From Clostridiales bacterium (GTDB lineage: Bacteria; Bacillota; Clostridia; Christensenellales; Borkfalkiaceae), in NCBI GenBank assembly GCA_015055505.1, contig SVIB01000004.1:1-64000 (forward strand): a stretch of 64,000 bases of DNA, in the 5' to 3' direction. Of the stretch, positions 8,280 through 17,380 are shown piece by piece (the first letter of the stretch is position 1; each line of letters begins with the position of its first letter). The notes beneath the pieces are model-generated. The model was not told where the DNA came from. It ran no database searches and saw nothing but the letters and a program-made list of their open reading frames with translations. Both the position numbers and the translations under genes were made by a program.

Positions 8280-9311
8280 ATGAAAAAGATTTATATAACG
8301 GTTGATACGGAATGTCATGATATAAATCAAGTAAATAGTTATATTTGGGGAAAAGTAAAGGATAAGGAATATGGGATTAAGTTTATTCTTGAGCAGGGTA
8401 AAAAATATAATATCCCGATTAATTTCTTTTTTGATATGTGTGAGTCTTTTAGGTACGGACAAGAGTATTCAAAAGAGATAATAGAAACAATTAGGAAGTA
8501 CAATCAACCGATATATTTACATATTCATCCAAACTATATTTCAGGAAATGACGATAAATCTTTTTTATGGCAGTACACTAAAGAAGAACAAAAGGATATT
8601 TTAAGAAAAGGATTTCAGCAATATTGTGACTTGTTAGGAAAAGAAAAATGTGCAGCATTTAGAGTTGGTAGGTATGCTGCTTGTTTGGAAATGTACGAAT
8701 GTTTGCAAGAATTAGGGGTTGAAACAATCGATTTGTCCTATTGTTACAACAACCATAAAATGTGCCATCTATATTTTGATGAAATTAATGTGATAAATAG
8801 ACCTAAAATTTTTAAAGGCCAAACAGTGTTACCTAATACGCGGTTTGTGTGTTTAGATTTTTTAGGTGTAAAAAAGTCTTTAAATACAGATGTCCACGAA
8901 GCAACATTGCAAGAAATAAAAGAAGTTTTAAAAGAAGAATCTCTAGAGCATGTTGTTTTGACAATGCATTCGTGGCATTTTATTGATAAAGCATTTTACA
9001 GAAAAAAAATCAGGGGAGATAAAAGACAGATTAAGAAATTCAACAAATTAATTCAATATTGTTTGAATAAAGGTTTTGAATTTGATAGAATTGAGAATTT
9101 AACATATAGGGATAATTGTTCAGAAGAACTATTAACGGAAAAAGAAATAAATAATTGTAGAGGGGTAAGAGGAAAAATAAAATCATTATTTTTTAATTTT
9201 TCTAGATTTCAAGAAATAGCAAAACTCAATAAAAAATATTTCTTTATATACGCAGGATTTTATTCTACAATCATATTAGCGCTATTAATATTACTAATTG
9301 TTTTATTATGA
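8280..9311 (+). CDS. Polysaccharide-deacetylase-like protein with C-terminal membrane anchor
   Basis: A 343-residue protein resembling the NodB-homology (polysaccharide deacetylase) fold: KIYITVDTECHD near the start, LHIHPNY at about residue 80, FRVGRYAA at about 125 and LTMHSWHF near 220. Those positions match the metal-binding and catalytic motifs, but the classical TFDD is replaced by TVDTE and the HxxxH motif is atypical. The last 25 residues form one hydrophobic helix (FIYAGFYSTIILALLILLIVLL), so it is likely tail-anchored. It could remove acetyl groups from a polymer or lipid-linked sugar, or act on another amide. Function is inferred from fold-level resemblance only. Confidence 0.6.
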   Translation: MKKIYITVDTECHDINQVNSYIWGKVKDKEYGIKFILEQGKKYNIPINFFFDMCESFRYGQEYSKEIIETIRKYNQPIYLHIHPNYISGNDDKSFLWQYTKEEQKDILRKGFQQYCDLLGKEKCAAFRVGRYAACLEMYECLQELGVETIDLSYCYNNHKMCHLYFDEINVINRPKIFKGQTVLPNTRFVCLDFLGVKKSLNTDVHEATLQEIKEVLKEESLEHVVLTMHSWHFIDKAFYRKKIRGDKRQIKKFNKLIQYCLNKGFEFDRIENLTYRDNCSEELLTEKEINNCRGVRGKIKSLFFNFSRFQEIAKLNKKYFFIYAGFYSTIILALLILLIVLL

Positions 9312-10576
9312 GAATTTTAATTATAAGTAATTCTACTTGGGATGAGTCTAATAGTTTTGGTAATACTTTTTCGAATCTTTTTTGCGGAATGGATAATGTT
9401 GAAATTTACAACATTTGTTGTAAAAATGGAAAATCGAACAACACTATCGTAAAAAGAGCAATACAGATGACCGACAAGTCTATTTTAAAAAGTATCTATA
9501 AGTTTAATGACCCTTGTTGGGAAATAGGAGCCGAAGACAATAAAACAGAATTAAATGAAGAGGTATCACTCAAGGCAAGGAAGCAAAGACGGTTGATTGC
9601 GTTTATTATACGCGATATTATATGGAAGCTGGGAAGATGGAAAAAAAGTAAAACCTTAAGTGCATTTTTAAGTGAAACAAATCCGGAATTAATTTATTTG
9701 CCAATTTATTCTGCGCCTTATTTGTGCTGGGTACAAAAATTTATTGTTAAGAAATTAAAAGTCCCATGTGTTGCACATATTTCTGATGATGATTATGGCT
9801 ATAATCCAGGAATATCGTTTTTTAAAAAGATATATAAGAAAAAAACAAGAAAAGAGTTGCGTTGGCTATTTTCTAGATGCGCATATTTGGAAGTTTTTGC
9901 TGAAAACATGCAGGAAGAATATGGGAAAGAGTTTAATAAGCCCTGTTATTTAATAGGAAAAGGTGTTAATACGGAAAATTTATCGCCGATTGTATATGAG
10001 AATTACAAAAATGAAAAAATAAATTTAGTTTATACAGGCAATATCGGGGATGATAGGTATAAGGTTTTATATGAAATAGGACAAGCAATGGCTAAAGCCA
10101 AAATTAAAGGAGCTTTACATATTTATTCAGCCACACCGTTAACAGACGAAATTAAGGACAATTTTTCAAGATATGACACAATAAAGTTTCACGGTAAAAT
10201 ATCCAAGGATGAAGTGGATAAGGTTCAAAAAGAAGCTGACTATCTTGTACATGTTGAAGGGTTTACTGAAAATGCAATTTTTGCTACTAGAATGTCATTT
10301 TCAACAAAAATTATAGATTATCTTGTTTCCGGTAAACCGATATTTGCAGTTGGTCCTCAAGAAGTAAACTCAATACAAGTACTACAAAAAAACGGTATTG
10401 CAATTGTAGCAACTGATATAAGTCAAATAGAAAAAAAATTAAAAGCAATTTATAATAAGGATGTTAATTTGGCGGAAATTAGTCAAAATGTAGAGAAGTA
10501 TCTTAAAGAAAAAAGGGATATAAAAGTCATACAAGCAGGCATAAAAGAACGTATGGAAAATTTATTGAAAAAATGA
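9308..10576 (+). CDS. Putative GT-B glycosyltransferase
   Basis: A 422-residue protein with two Rossmann-like halves. The N-terminal part is MRILIISNSTWDESNSFG, and a segment VPCVAHISDDDYGY is typical of acceptor-domain loops. The C-terminal half starts at NLVYTGNIGDDRYK and contains IIDYLVSGKPIFAVGP, the equivalent of the donor-site loop in GT4 enzymes. The start overlaps the previous stop by four bases and its own stop overlaps the next start. Donor and linkage cannot be predicted. Confidence 0.7.
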   Translation: MRILIISNSTWDESNSFGNTFSNLFCGMDNVEIYNICCKNGKSNNTIVKRAIQMTDKSILKSIYKFNDPCWEIGAEDNKTELNEEVSLKARKQRRLIAFIIRDIIWKLGRWKKSKTLSAFLSETNPELIYLPIYSAPYLCWVQKFIVKKLKVPCVAHISDDDYGYNPGISFFKKIYKKKTRKELRWLFSRCAYLEVFAENMQEEYGKEFNKPCYLIGKGVNTENLSPIVYENYKNEKINLVYTGNIGDDRYKVLYEIGQAMAKAKIKGALHIYSATPLTDEIKDNFSRYDTIKFHGKISKDEVDKVQKEADYLVHVEGFTENAIFATRMSFSTKIIDYLVSGKPIFAVGPQEVNSIQVLQKNGIAIVATDISQIEKKLKAIYNKDVNLAEISQNVEKYLKEKRDIKVIQAGIKERMENLLKK

Positions 10577-11769
10577 AAGTTTTACAAATAAACGCCGTGT
10601 ATGGTAACGGAAGCACAGGGGTTATAACTAAAGATATAGGTGAAATGCTAAAAAATAACGGTGACGAGCCGTATTTTGCCTATCAAACAACAAATGAAAA
10701 GGTAGATAACGGTTATAAAATCGGAAATAAGTTGGACTGGAAATTTCATGCTTTGTATTCGCGTTTGTTTGGTAAGCAAGCCTATGCAAGTAAAGGCGCA
10801 ACCCGAAGATTTTTAAAGTGGGTTGATAAAATAAAGCCCGACGTAGTGCATTTACATAACCTTCACAGTAATTATATAAACCTCAATATGCTTTGCAAGT
10901 ATTTAGCAAAAAACGATATTAAAACCGTGATAACTATGCATGATTGTTGGTATTTTACTGGTAAATGCTCGCACTATTCGGCGGTAAAATGCGATAAGTG
11001 GCAAACATCGTGCGGAAATTGCCCTCAAAACAAAACGGAAGTAAAAAGCTTGTTTTTTGATAATACTGCAAAGGTTTTAAAAGACAGAACGGATAATTTG
11101 AACAAGATTAAAGATCTAACCTTGGTTGGGTGTAGCAACTGGATTTCAAACGAGGCGAGAAGGTCCAAGCTAAAAAACGCGAAAATAACAACTATATATA
11201 ACGGCGTAGACACTTCTATTTTTACTCCAAGAGAGAGTAAAATTCGTAGTGAGTACGGTATAAAAAATGATGAGTTTGTTATACTTGGCATGGCGGATAA
11301 GTGGGTGCAACCGGCAAATCAAGAGATTGTAGAAAAAATCGTAACTGCATTCGGGTCTACAAAAATTATAATAGTTGGTTGTAAAGATTATCAAAAAGAA
11401 TATTTTTCAAGGTTCAAAAGCGTAATATCTATCGGCTACGTAACCGATAGAAAAAGGCTTGCGGAGATTTATTCTACTGCAAACGTTTTTGTGAATTTAA
11501 CGCACGCAGATACTTTGCCGACGGTAAATATGGAAAGTATTTGTTGTGGTACGTCTGTTATTACGTATAACTGTTGCGGTAGTCCCGAACTGATTGATAA
11601 CGATAGCGGATTTGTTGTTGATGAAAACGACGGAGAAGCAATAGTAGAAAGTATAAAAAAGATAAAAAATAATTTAATGCAATTCAGCGTTGAGGAAAAA
11701 CAAAATAAGTTTAACAAAGATAACTGTTATAAAAAATATTTAGAAGTATATAAAGAGGATAACTTATGA
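10573..11769 (+). CDS. Glycosyltransferase family 4, WcaC-like
   Basis: A 398-residue GT-B transferase. It has the glycine-rich N-terminus MKVLQINAVYGNGSTGVITK, then VHLHNLHSNYINL, then TMHDCWYFTGKCSHY followed by a cluster of cysteines (KCDKWQTSCGNCP). The C-terminal domain includes TIYNGVDTSIFTP and SICCGTSVITYNCCGSPEL. The Cys-rich HDCWYFTGKC pattern is shared by WcaC-like transferases in colanic-acid and related clusters. It is coupled to both neighbours by four-base overlaps and its codon use returns toward that of the 5' part of the operon. Confidence 0.85.
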   Translation: MKVLQINAVYGNGSTGVITKDIGEMLKNNGDEPYFAYQTTNEKVDNGYKIGNKLDWKFHALYSRLFGKQAYASKGATRRFLKWVDKIKPDVVHLHNLHSNYINLNMLCKYLAKNDIKTVITMHDCWYFTGKCSHYSAVKCDKWQTSCGNCPQNKTEVKSLFFDNTAKVLKDRTDNLNKIKDLTLVGCSNWISNEARRSKLKNAKITTIYNGVDTSIFTPRESKIRSEYGIKNDEFVILGMADKWVQPANQEIVEKIVTAFGSTKIIIVGCKDYQKEYFSRFKSVISIGYVTDRKRLAEIYSTANVFVNLTHADTLPTVNMESICCGTSVITYNCCGSPELIDNDSGFVVDENDGEAIVESIKKIKNNLMQFSVEEKQNKFNKDNCYKKYLEVYKEDNL

Positions 11770-12836
11770 TTTTTTATTGCGTAGCCGCAATATTTCCCTT
11801 GCTTTCTTGGCTTGTTTACGATTTGCAAAGGACGGGAAAACAACTTAATAGCGAAGAGCAAGAAAGATTAAAGAAAAAACTTCTATTTATTGCTATATTG
11901 CCTATTGTCCTATTATTTGTATTAAGATATAAATATATTGGAGTGGATACAATTGGTTACGTTAGATTCTTTCAAGGAGAAATAAGAGGGTATTCTTTTG
12001 CCGACCTTTTGAATAAAGAGCTAATGAGAGTTGAAGTAGGCTATAGAGTATATGTAAAGCTTATTTCGCTATTAACTGATAATTATACGGTTTACTTTCT
12101 TATTAACGCGATAGTTATTTTTGGCGCGCTATATAGGTTTTCTTTAAAATATACAAATAACCCGTTTATTTTCTTTTATTTATTTATAACACTTGGAACT
12201 TATCAGTTTATAGAAACGGGTTTAAGACAAGCGTTAGCAATGACAATATGTCTTTGGGCTGTAGATTTTATAAAAGAGAGAAAGCCTATACGCTTTTTAC
12301 TTTTGGTTGTGCTGGCATATTTGTTTCACAAATCGGCAATGATCTTTCTTTTATTATATCCATTGTGCGCAATAAAAAAGTATAAGTGGATGATAATAAC
12401 CTATGTAATTTTAGCAGGTGCCTTTATTGTCGGTTTTGCGGCTTTTCAAGGTTTCTTTAACGAATTGCTTGGATATGAGTACGAAATTGAGGAAACAGGA
12501 AACGGCGGTATATTTTTAATGATAACAATGTTAATTTGCGGATATGCTATTGTTGTAATGAAAGGTAAGGACGCTGAAAAAGAGAATCAAACTGTAATTA
12601 TTCAAATGGCGTTAATGACAGTTGTTTTTTGGATTTTAAGACTTATATCAAGGACGGCAGAAAGAATAAGCTTTTACTTTATGTATGGACTATACGCTTA
12701 TTTTTCACAAACGGTAGATTATAACGATGCAAGAATAAAAACACTTTTTAAGTGGTTAATATTAGGCGCTTGTATAGCTTTATTTGTATACCGAAATTTA
12801 GGTATAGGTTATAAATTTTTCTGGCAAGGAGTTTAA
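11766..12836 (+). CDS. EpsG-family (Wzy-like) polysaccharide polymerase
   Basis: A polytopic membrane protein of 356 residues with about ten hydrophobic segments. The loop RYKYIGVDTIGYVRFF lies between the first helices and ETGLRQALAMTICLWAV follows in the middle, both typical of EpsG proteins, where a G-x-D-T-x-x-Y motif and an RQ-x-x-A motif recur. EpsG/Wzy proteins polymerise lipid-linked repeat units on the outer face of the membrane. With the flippase at 15900 it defines a Wzx/Wzy-type pathway. No chain-length regulator (Wzz/Wzc-like) is seen in the visible part of the operon; it may lie upstream. Confidence 0.85.
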   Translation: MIFYCVAAIFPLLSWLVYDLQRTGKQLNSEEQERLKKKLLFIAILPIVLLFVLRYKYIGVDTIGYVRFFQGEIRGYSFADLLNKELMRVEVGYRVYVKLISLLTDNYTVYFLINAIVIFGALYRFSLKYTNNPFIFFYLFITLGTYQFIETGLRQALAMTICLWAVDFIKERKPIRFLLLVVLAYLFHKSAMIFLLLYPLCAIKKYKWMIITYVILAGAFIVGFAAFQGFFNELLGYEYEIEETGNGGIFLMITMLICGYAIVVMKGKDAEKENQTVIIQMALMTVVFWILRLISRTAERISFYFMYGLYAYFSQTVDYNDARIKTLFKWLILGACIALFVYRNLGIGYKFFWQGV

Positions 12837-12837
12837 A

Positions 12838-13812
12838 ATGGAGCAAAAGTTAAGTGTTGTCGTTCCGGTATATAATGCTGAAAAATATTTGAGTAAGTGT
12901 GTTAACAGCATTTTAAATCAAACGTATTCAAATATAGAACTACTTCTTATCAATGACGGGTCAAAGGATAGGAGTTTAGAGTTGTGTTATGAATTTGCAA
13001 AAAAGGATAAAAGAATAAAGGTTTTTGATAAGCCAAACGGTGGCGCGGCCTCGGCAAGAAATTTAGGGATAAGAGAGGCAACGGGAAGTTATATTGGCTT
13101 TTGCGATGCGGACGATTATTTTGACAATGATGCTTTTTCCATGCTGCTTTCAGTTATGGAAGAAAATAATTTATCAACAGTAGAATGTGTGTCACGTGTA
13201 GTTAATAATAATGGGGATGTACTTGTAGAAGATGCTAAGGATAAGTGTATATGTCGTAAAACAGCAGAAGAGGCTATTCGTGACATTTTTTTAAGAAAAG
13301 GGAATGTTCATTTGGCAACGCGTATTACAAAGTCGGAATATATTAAATGTTTGCAAATACCAGAAGGGAAAAGAGTAGAAGATTTTTATTTTACAATTTT
13401 GCTTTTATTAAATACGCAAGGAACTGCAATTTATAATTTTCCATTTTATAATTATTTGCTAAGTGAAGGGAGTGTTACTCGTAGCGGAGGAGGAAATATT
13501 TATTTTGATGCGTTATATTTTTATTATAAGTCATTAGAAGCAATAAAGGACAAAAAGTATCAGATACAGGAAGAGCAAGAATATTATTTGTTTAAAATGT
13601 ATTATCTACTGGCTGTAAGCCTTACAAGAAAAGAAAGAAAACAGTATAACGCCGAAATAAAGTTAATAAAGAAAGAGATAAAATTAAACAAAAATAAAAT
13701 AAAAGCTAATAAATATCTTTTACAAAAAGAGAAGATAGTTCTACAAATTGCATCAATAATTTTTGCAATGCCAAAGCTAATGTACAAGTTAAAAAATCGG
13801 AGAAAACAATGA
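12838..13812 (+). CDS. Glycosyltransferase family 2
   Basis: A 324-residue GT-A transferase. The N-terminal domain is textbook: LSVVVPVYNAEKYLSKCV, then LLINDGSKDRS, then GGAASARNLGI and the metal-binding GFCDADDYF at about residue 95. The C-terminal third is Lys-rich with a short amphipathic end, common in membrane-associated GT2 enzymes. RBS AAGGAG lies just upstream. The stop overlaps the following gene. It transfers an unknown sugar from a nucleotide donor, as one of the repeat-unit assembly enzymes. Confidence 0.9.
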   Translation: MEQKLSVVVPVYNAEKYLSKCVNSILNQTYSNIELLLINDGSKDRSLELCYEFAKKDKRIKVFDKPNGGAASARNLGIREATGSYIGFCDADDYFDNDAFSMLLSVMEENNLSTVECVSRVVNNNGDVLVEDAKDKCICRKTAEEAIRDIFLRKGNVHLATRITKSEYIKCLQIPEGKRVEDFYFTILLLLNTQGTAIYNFPFYNYLLSEGSVTRSGGGNIYFDALYFYYKSLEAIKDKKYQIQEEQEYYLFKMYYLLAVSLTRKERKQYNAEIKLIKKEIKLNKNKIKANKYLLQKEKIVLQIASIIFAMPKLMYKLKNRRKQ

Positions 13813-14720
13813 AAATAGCATATTTAATATTAGTTCATAGAGATCCATTACAAATTAAAAGACTTACAAATCGATTGCTAAAAACGGGAGATTGTTTTAT
13901 ACATTTAGATAAAAAAAGTGACTGTAAAAGTTTTTTAAATCAGTTCGGTAAAGAAGAAAGGGTAGACATTATATCTAAATATAGGGTGTCTTGGGCTGGC
14001 TGGACAATGGTTCAAGCATATTTAGAGTTGTTGGAAAAGGCTTTAAAAAGCGAAAAAAAATACGATAGATTTGTTTTTATGACGGGACAAGATTATCCCT
14101 TAATGACTGATGGACAAATATGTAATGAGTTTCAAGCTAATTTAATAACTGAATATGTAATGGCGTATAAAATTTCTACGTCTACTATAGCAACCGATAA
14201 AAACAAAATCTTAAAGAGATGGTATTTTGACGTCCCTTTTAAAAATAGATTTTTGCGTAGAGTGTATTTGAGCGTTATGTATCGTTTTATCACAAAACCG
14301 TTTACAAAGAAAGAGTTGTTAGTAAAGTTAGACGGAAAGAAGGTTGAACCTTACTTTGGGCAGATGCTATCAGCCTATACTAGAGAAGGTGCTTCACTAA
14401 TTCTAAATACTTATCATAATGACAAAGTGTTTAACAGACAGATGAAGAGAGTGCATGCTGCGGTAGAAATATATTGGCAAACAATTATTTTCAACTCAAA
14501 ATTACGAAAAAACACGATTCAACATGGTGAAGAGCATGAGATAACTGAGCATTTTGGTTGGGCGCCTCTTCATTATCATTCATACGATGAAGACACAGCG
14601 ATATATACGGAAAAAGACTTTGAAGAATTGAAAAATAGTGGCTATATGTTTTGTAGAAAAGTTATCCCTGGAATTTCAGATACATTGATGGACAAAATAG
14701 ACGAAATGAGAAAAGAGTAG
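13809..14720 (+). CDS. GT14 (core-2/I-branching type) glycosyltransferase
   Basis: About 303 residues. The opening MKIAYLILVHRDPLQIKRL, then CFIHLDKKSD, then VSWAGWTMVQAYLELLEKAL and FVFMTGQDYPL at about residue 95 match the GT14 beta-1,6-GlcNAc-transferase family as found in bacterial capsule clusters. It is metal-independent in characterised eukaryotic members. Overlap with the preceding GT2 gene is four bases. A branching or beta-linked HexNAc/xylose transfer is plausible; the exact sugar is inference. Confidence 0.85.
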   Translation: MKIAYLILVHRDPLQIKRLTNRLLKTGDCFIHLDKKSDCKSFLNQFGKEERVDIISKYRVSWAGWTMVQAYLELLEKALKSEKKYDRFVFMTGQDYPLMTDGQICNEFQANLITEYVMAYKISTSTIATDKNKILKRWYFDVPFKNRFLRRVYLSVMYRFITKPFTKKELLVKLDGKKVEPYFGQMLSAYTREGASLILNTYHNDKVFNRQMKRVHAAVEIYWQTIIFNSKLRKNTIQHGEEHEITEHFGWAPLHYHSYDEDTAIYTEKDFEELKNSGYMFCRKVIPGISDTLMDKIDEMRKE

Positions 14721-14722
14721 TT

Positions 14723-15907
14723 ATGAAAAAGGAAGTATTAATAGTCTCTAGTAGTCTAAATATGGGCGGGTTAGAAAAGTGCCTTATAAACTTTTGCGAT
14801 AACTTTGATTATGATAAATATGAAGTTGATTTGTATTTGTTTAATGAAGGTAGAGCTTTACTTGAAAAGCTTAATAAAAACGTAAATCTTTTACCGGATT
14901 CGCCATATTATTCAACTGTTTTCAATAGACCAGTAGGGGATAGTATAAAATCGCTTTTTAAGCAGAAAAAGCTTGGTTTTGCTTTTTATAGAATTTTAAG
15001 ATTTATAAAAGCAAGGCTTAAATTAACGAATTTTACAGTAGGCGACTGGCGACAGATGAAGAAAACAATGCTTAATATTGGCAAAGAGTATGACGTTGCT
15101 ATCGGATATGAAGAAGGCTCGGCGTGCTATTTTGTCGCCGAATGCGTAAAGGCAAAGAAAAAAATAGGATGGATACATACTGATATAAAAAAAATATCGC
15201 CTAATAAGAAATTGGATAGCCGCGCTTTTGAAAAGCTTGATAATATTATCACGGTGTCTGAAAATTCATTAAATTCTTTAAAGGAAATATATCCTAAATT
15301 TTCCGATAAGTTTAGCGTAATAAAAATCCCCGGACTTATGAATTATAGGGAAGTTGATAGACTTTCAAAAGAAGAAAACGAAATGGATTCGACTACTACA
15401 AATATATTGTCGGTTGGTCGCATTGTTGAACTTAAGGGCTTTCATCTTTGCGTTGAGCCGTGTAAAAGACTTATAGATGAAGGTTATAACGTAAAGTGGT
15501 ACGTTGCAGGTGATGGCGATTACCGTGATATTATACAAGAAGAAATAAAAGAACACGCTTTAGAAGATAAGTTTATACTGCTTGGTAATAAGCAAAATCC
15601 GTATACCTATTATAGAACGGCAGATATAGTTGTTCAGCCGTCAAGCTATGAAGGATTTGGAATGGTAATATTAGAAGCAAAAATGTTTCAAACAGTTATA
15701 GTAGCATCTAATATTCCTAGTTATAAGGAAATGATTGAAGACGGCGTAAACGGAATTATAATAGAGAGAAATAAAGAGGATATTTATAAAGCAATCAAAG
15801 GGCTTTTAGATAACCCCAAAAAAATGGAAGAGATTGCAAAAAAGCCCATAAGTGGGAATTCTACAAATACACAAATTATGCAAGAAATAGAGGCCTTATT
15901 TGAATAA
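14723..15907 (+). CDS. Glycosyltransferase family 4
   Basis: A 394-residue GT-B enzyme: SSSLNMGGLEKCLINF at the N-terminus (the GGxE loop), then IGWIHTDIKKISP, then LSVGRIVELKGFHLCVEP opening the C-terminal domain and PSSYEGFGMVILEAKM as the EX7E donor-binding motif. All elements of a functional GT4 are present. It starts two bases after the GT14 stop, and its end overlaps the TTG start proposed for the flippase. Confidence 0.9.
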   Translation: MKKEVLIVSSSLNMGGLEKCLINFCDNFDYDKYEVDLYLFNEGRALLEKLNKNVNLLPDSPYYSTVFNRPVGDSIKSLFKQKKLGFAFYRILRFIKARLKLTNFTVGDWRQMKKTMLNIGKEYDVAIGYEEGSACYFVAECVKAKKKIGWIHTDIKKISPNKKLDSRAFEKLDNIITVSENSLNSLKEIYPKFSDKFSVIKIPGLMNYREVDRLSKEENEMDSTTTNILSVGRIVELKGFHLCVEPCKRLIDEGYNVKWYVAGDGDYRDIIQEEIKEHALEDKFILLGNKQNPYTYYRTADIVVQPSSYEGFGMVILEAKMFQTVIVASNIPSYKEMIEDGVNGIIIERNKEDIYKAIKGLLDNPKKMEEIAKKPISGNSTNTQIMQEIEALFE

Positions 15908-17369
15908 AATGGGTAAAATTAAATTGTTTTTTCAAAAAATAAATAGTTTATCGCCGGCGGCAAAGGCTTCGTTTTGGTTTGTTGTTTCTAACGTTATGCT
16001 CAAAGGCATATCGTTTATAACGACGCCTATTTTTACTAGGCTTTTGGACCCAACGGATTACGGTATTACAAGTGTATTTGTGTCGTGGGAAGGAGTAATA
16101 AGCATTTTTGCAACCCTTTCACTTGCCGGTGGGGTGTATAACGTTGCGCAAACTAAATACGGACATGATATTGAGGGTTACACCTCAAGCATGATAGCCT
16201 TGACGTTTGTTTCCTCTTTGCTTATATATACAATATGTATAACGATAAACCTACTTTTTCCGTCACTTTTTCAATTGAGTACGGGTTATTTAGTGTTTAT
16301 GTGGCTACAAACCTTTACTAACGCTGCAATAACCTTCTGGCTTATGCGAAAGAGGTTTATTTACGACTATAAAAGCGTTATCACTTATACTTTTATCAAT
16401 GCAATATTAAGTCCGGCAATAGCAATTCTCGCAATTCTTCTTTTCCCCAAAAATCCTGCTTATGCAAAAGTCATTGGCGCTGGTGTAAGCGGAATTGCAA
16501 TAGGACTATATTTAACTATATATTGGCTTGTAAAAGGCAAAAAGACTTATGAAAAAAACTATTGGGGATACGCCTTAAAGTTTAATTTACCGCTTATTCC
16601 GCATTATTTATCTTCAACGCTACTTCATTCTAGCGATAAGTTGATGATAAATTCTATGATAAGTACGGCAGCTGCGGGAATTTACGGTATAGCCCACAGT
16701 ATAACGGGATTAATAGGTATAATTACGCAATCTATAAATCATTCACTTATACCGTATACTATGCAATCAATAAAAAACGGTAATTTAAAGGGGTTAAAAA
16801 ACACTATTTCAGCTTGCGTTGCATTAGTTGCGACAGTTTGTGTGGGTGTTGTGTTGTTTGCAAAAGAAGGAATATTGATATTTGCGACTAAAGAATATAT
16901 AGATGCTGTTTGGTTTATTGCCCCACTTTCGTTATCAACGTTATTTTCTTTTATTTACGGCATCATAGGAAATATAATGTATTATTATGAAAAGACGTGG
17001 CAAATGTCAGTTATAACGATGTCAATTGCAGTAGTAAATATAATAACGAACTTATTAGGTATATATTGGTTTGGTGCTATTGCAGCAGGATATACAACAC
17101 TTATTTGTAGTATTTTACAAGTTACTGCGTATTATTTTGTGGTTAGCCGTTACGAAAAAAACCTTAATAAAATTATAGATTTGAGGCTGTTTGCTTTAAT
17201 TATTTTATGCTATATAGGGGTTATGATATACAGTATGGTATTTTATAATTCTTTTTGGTTTAGAGCGGGGCTTATTGTTGCGGTTTTAATAGCAGTAGTT
17301 GTTTTGCGAAATAAAATCATTAACGTTTTTAAAAACATGAAGAAAAATGATGAAAATAATAACGGTTAA
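15900..17369 (+). CDS. wzx: Oligosaccharide flippase (Wzx, MATE/MOP superfamily)
   Basis: A 489-residue membrane protein with about twelve to fourteen helices. The N-terminal segment FWFVVSNVMLKGISFITTPIFTRLL is the signature first helix and loop of Wzx/RfbX flippases. It carries lipid-linked repeat units across the membrane and pairs with the EpsG polymerase. The listed start is TTG 15900, with AGAGG six bases upstream; ATG 15909 is an in-frame alternative with poorer spacing. It overlaps the preceding GT4 gene by eight bases, so translation is probably coupled. Confidence 0.92.
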   Translation: MNKMGKIKLFFQKINSLSPAAKASFWFVVSNVMLKGISFITTPIFTRLLDPTDYGITSVFVSWEGVISIFATLSLAGGVYNVAQTKYGHDIEGYTSSMIALTFVSSLLIYTICITINLLFPSLFQLSTGYLVFMWLQTFTNAAITFWLMRKRFIYDYKSVITYTFINAILSPAIAILAILLFPKNPAYAKVIGAGVSGIAIGLYLTIYWLVKGKKTYEKNYWGYALKFNLPLIPHYLSSTLLHSSDKLMINSMISTAAAGIYGIAHSITGLIGIITQSINHSLIPYTMQSIKNGNLKGLKNTISACVALVATVCVGVVLFAKEGILIFATKEYIDAVWFIAPLSLSTLFSFIYGIIGNIMYYYEKTWQMSVITMSIAVVNIITNLLGIYWFGAIAAGYTTLICSILQVTAYYFVVSRYEKNLNKIIDLRLFALIILCYIGVMIYSMVFYNSFWFRAGLIVAVLIAVVVLRNKIINVFKNMKKNDENNNG

Positions 17370-17380
17370 AGGTGATTTTC

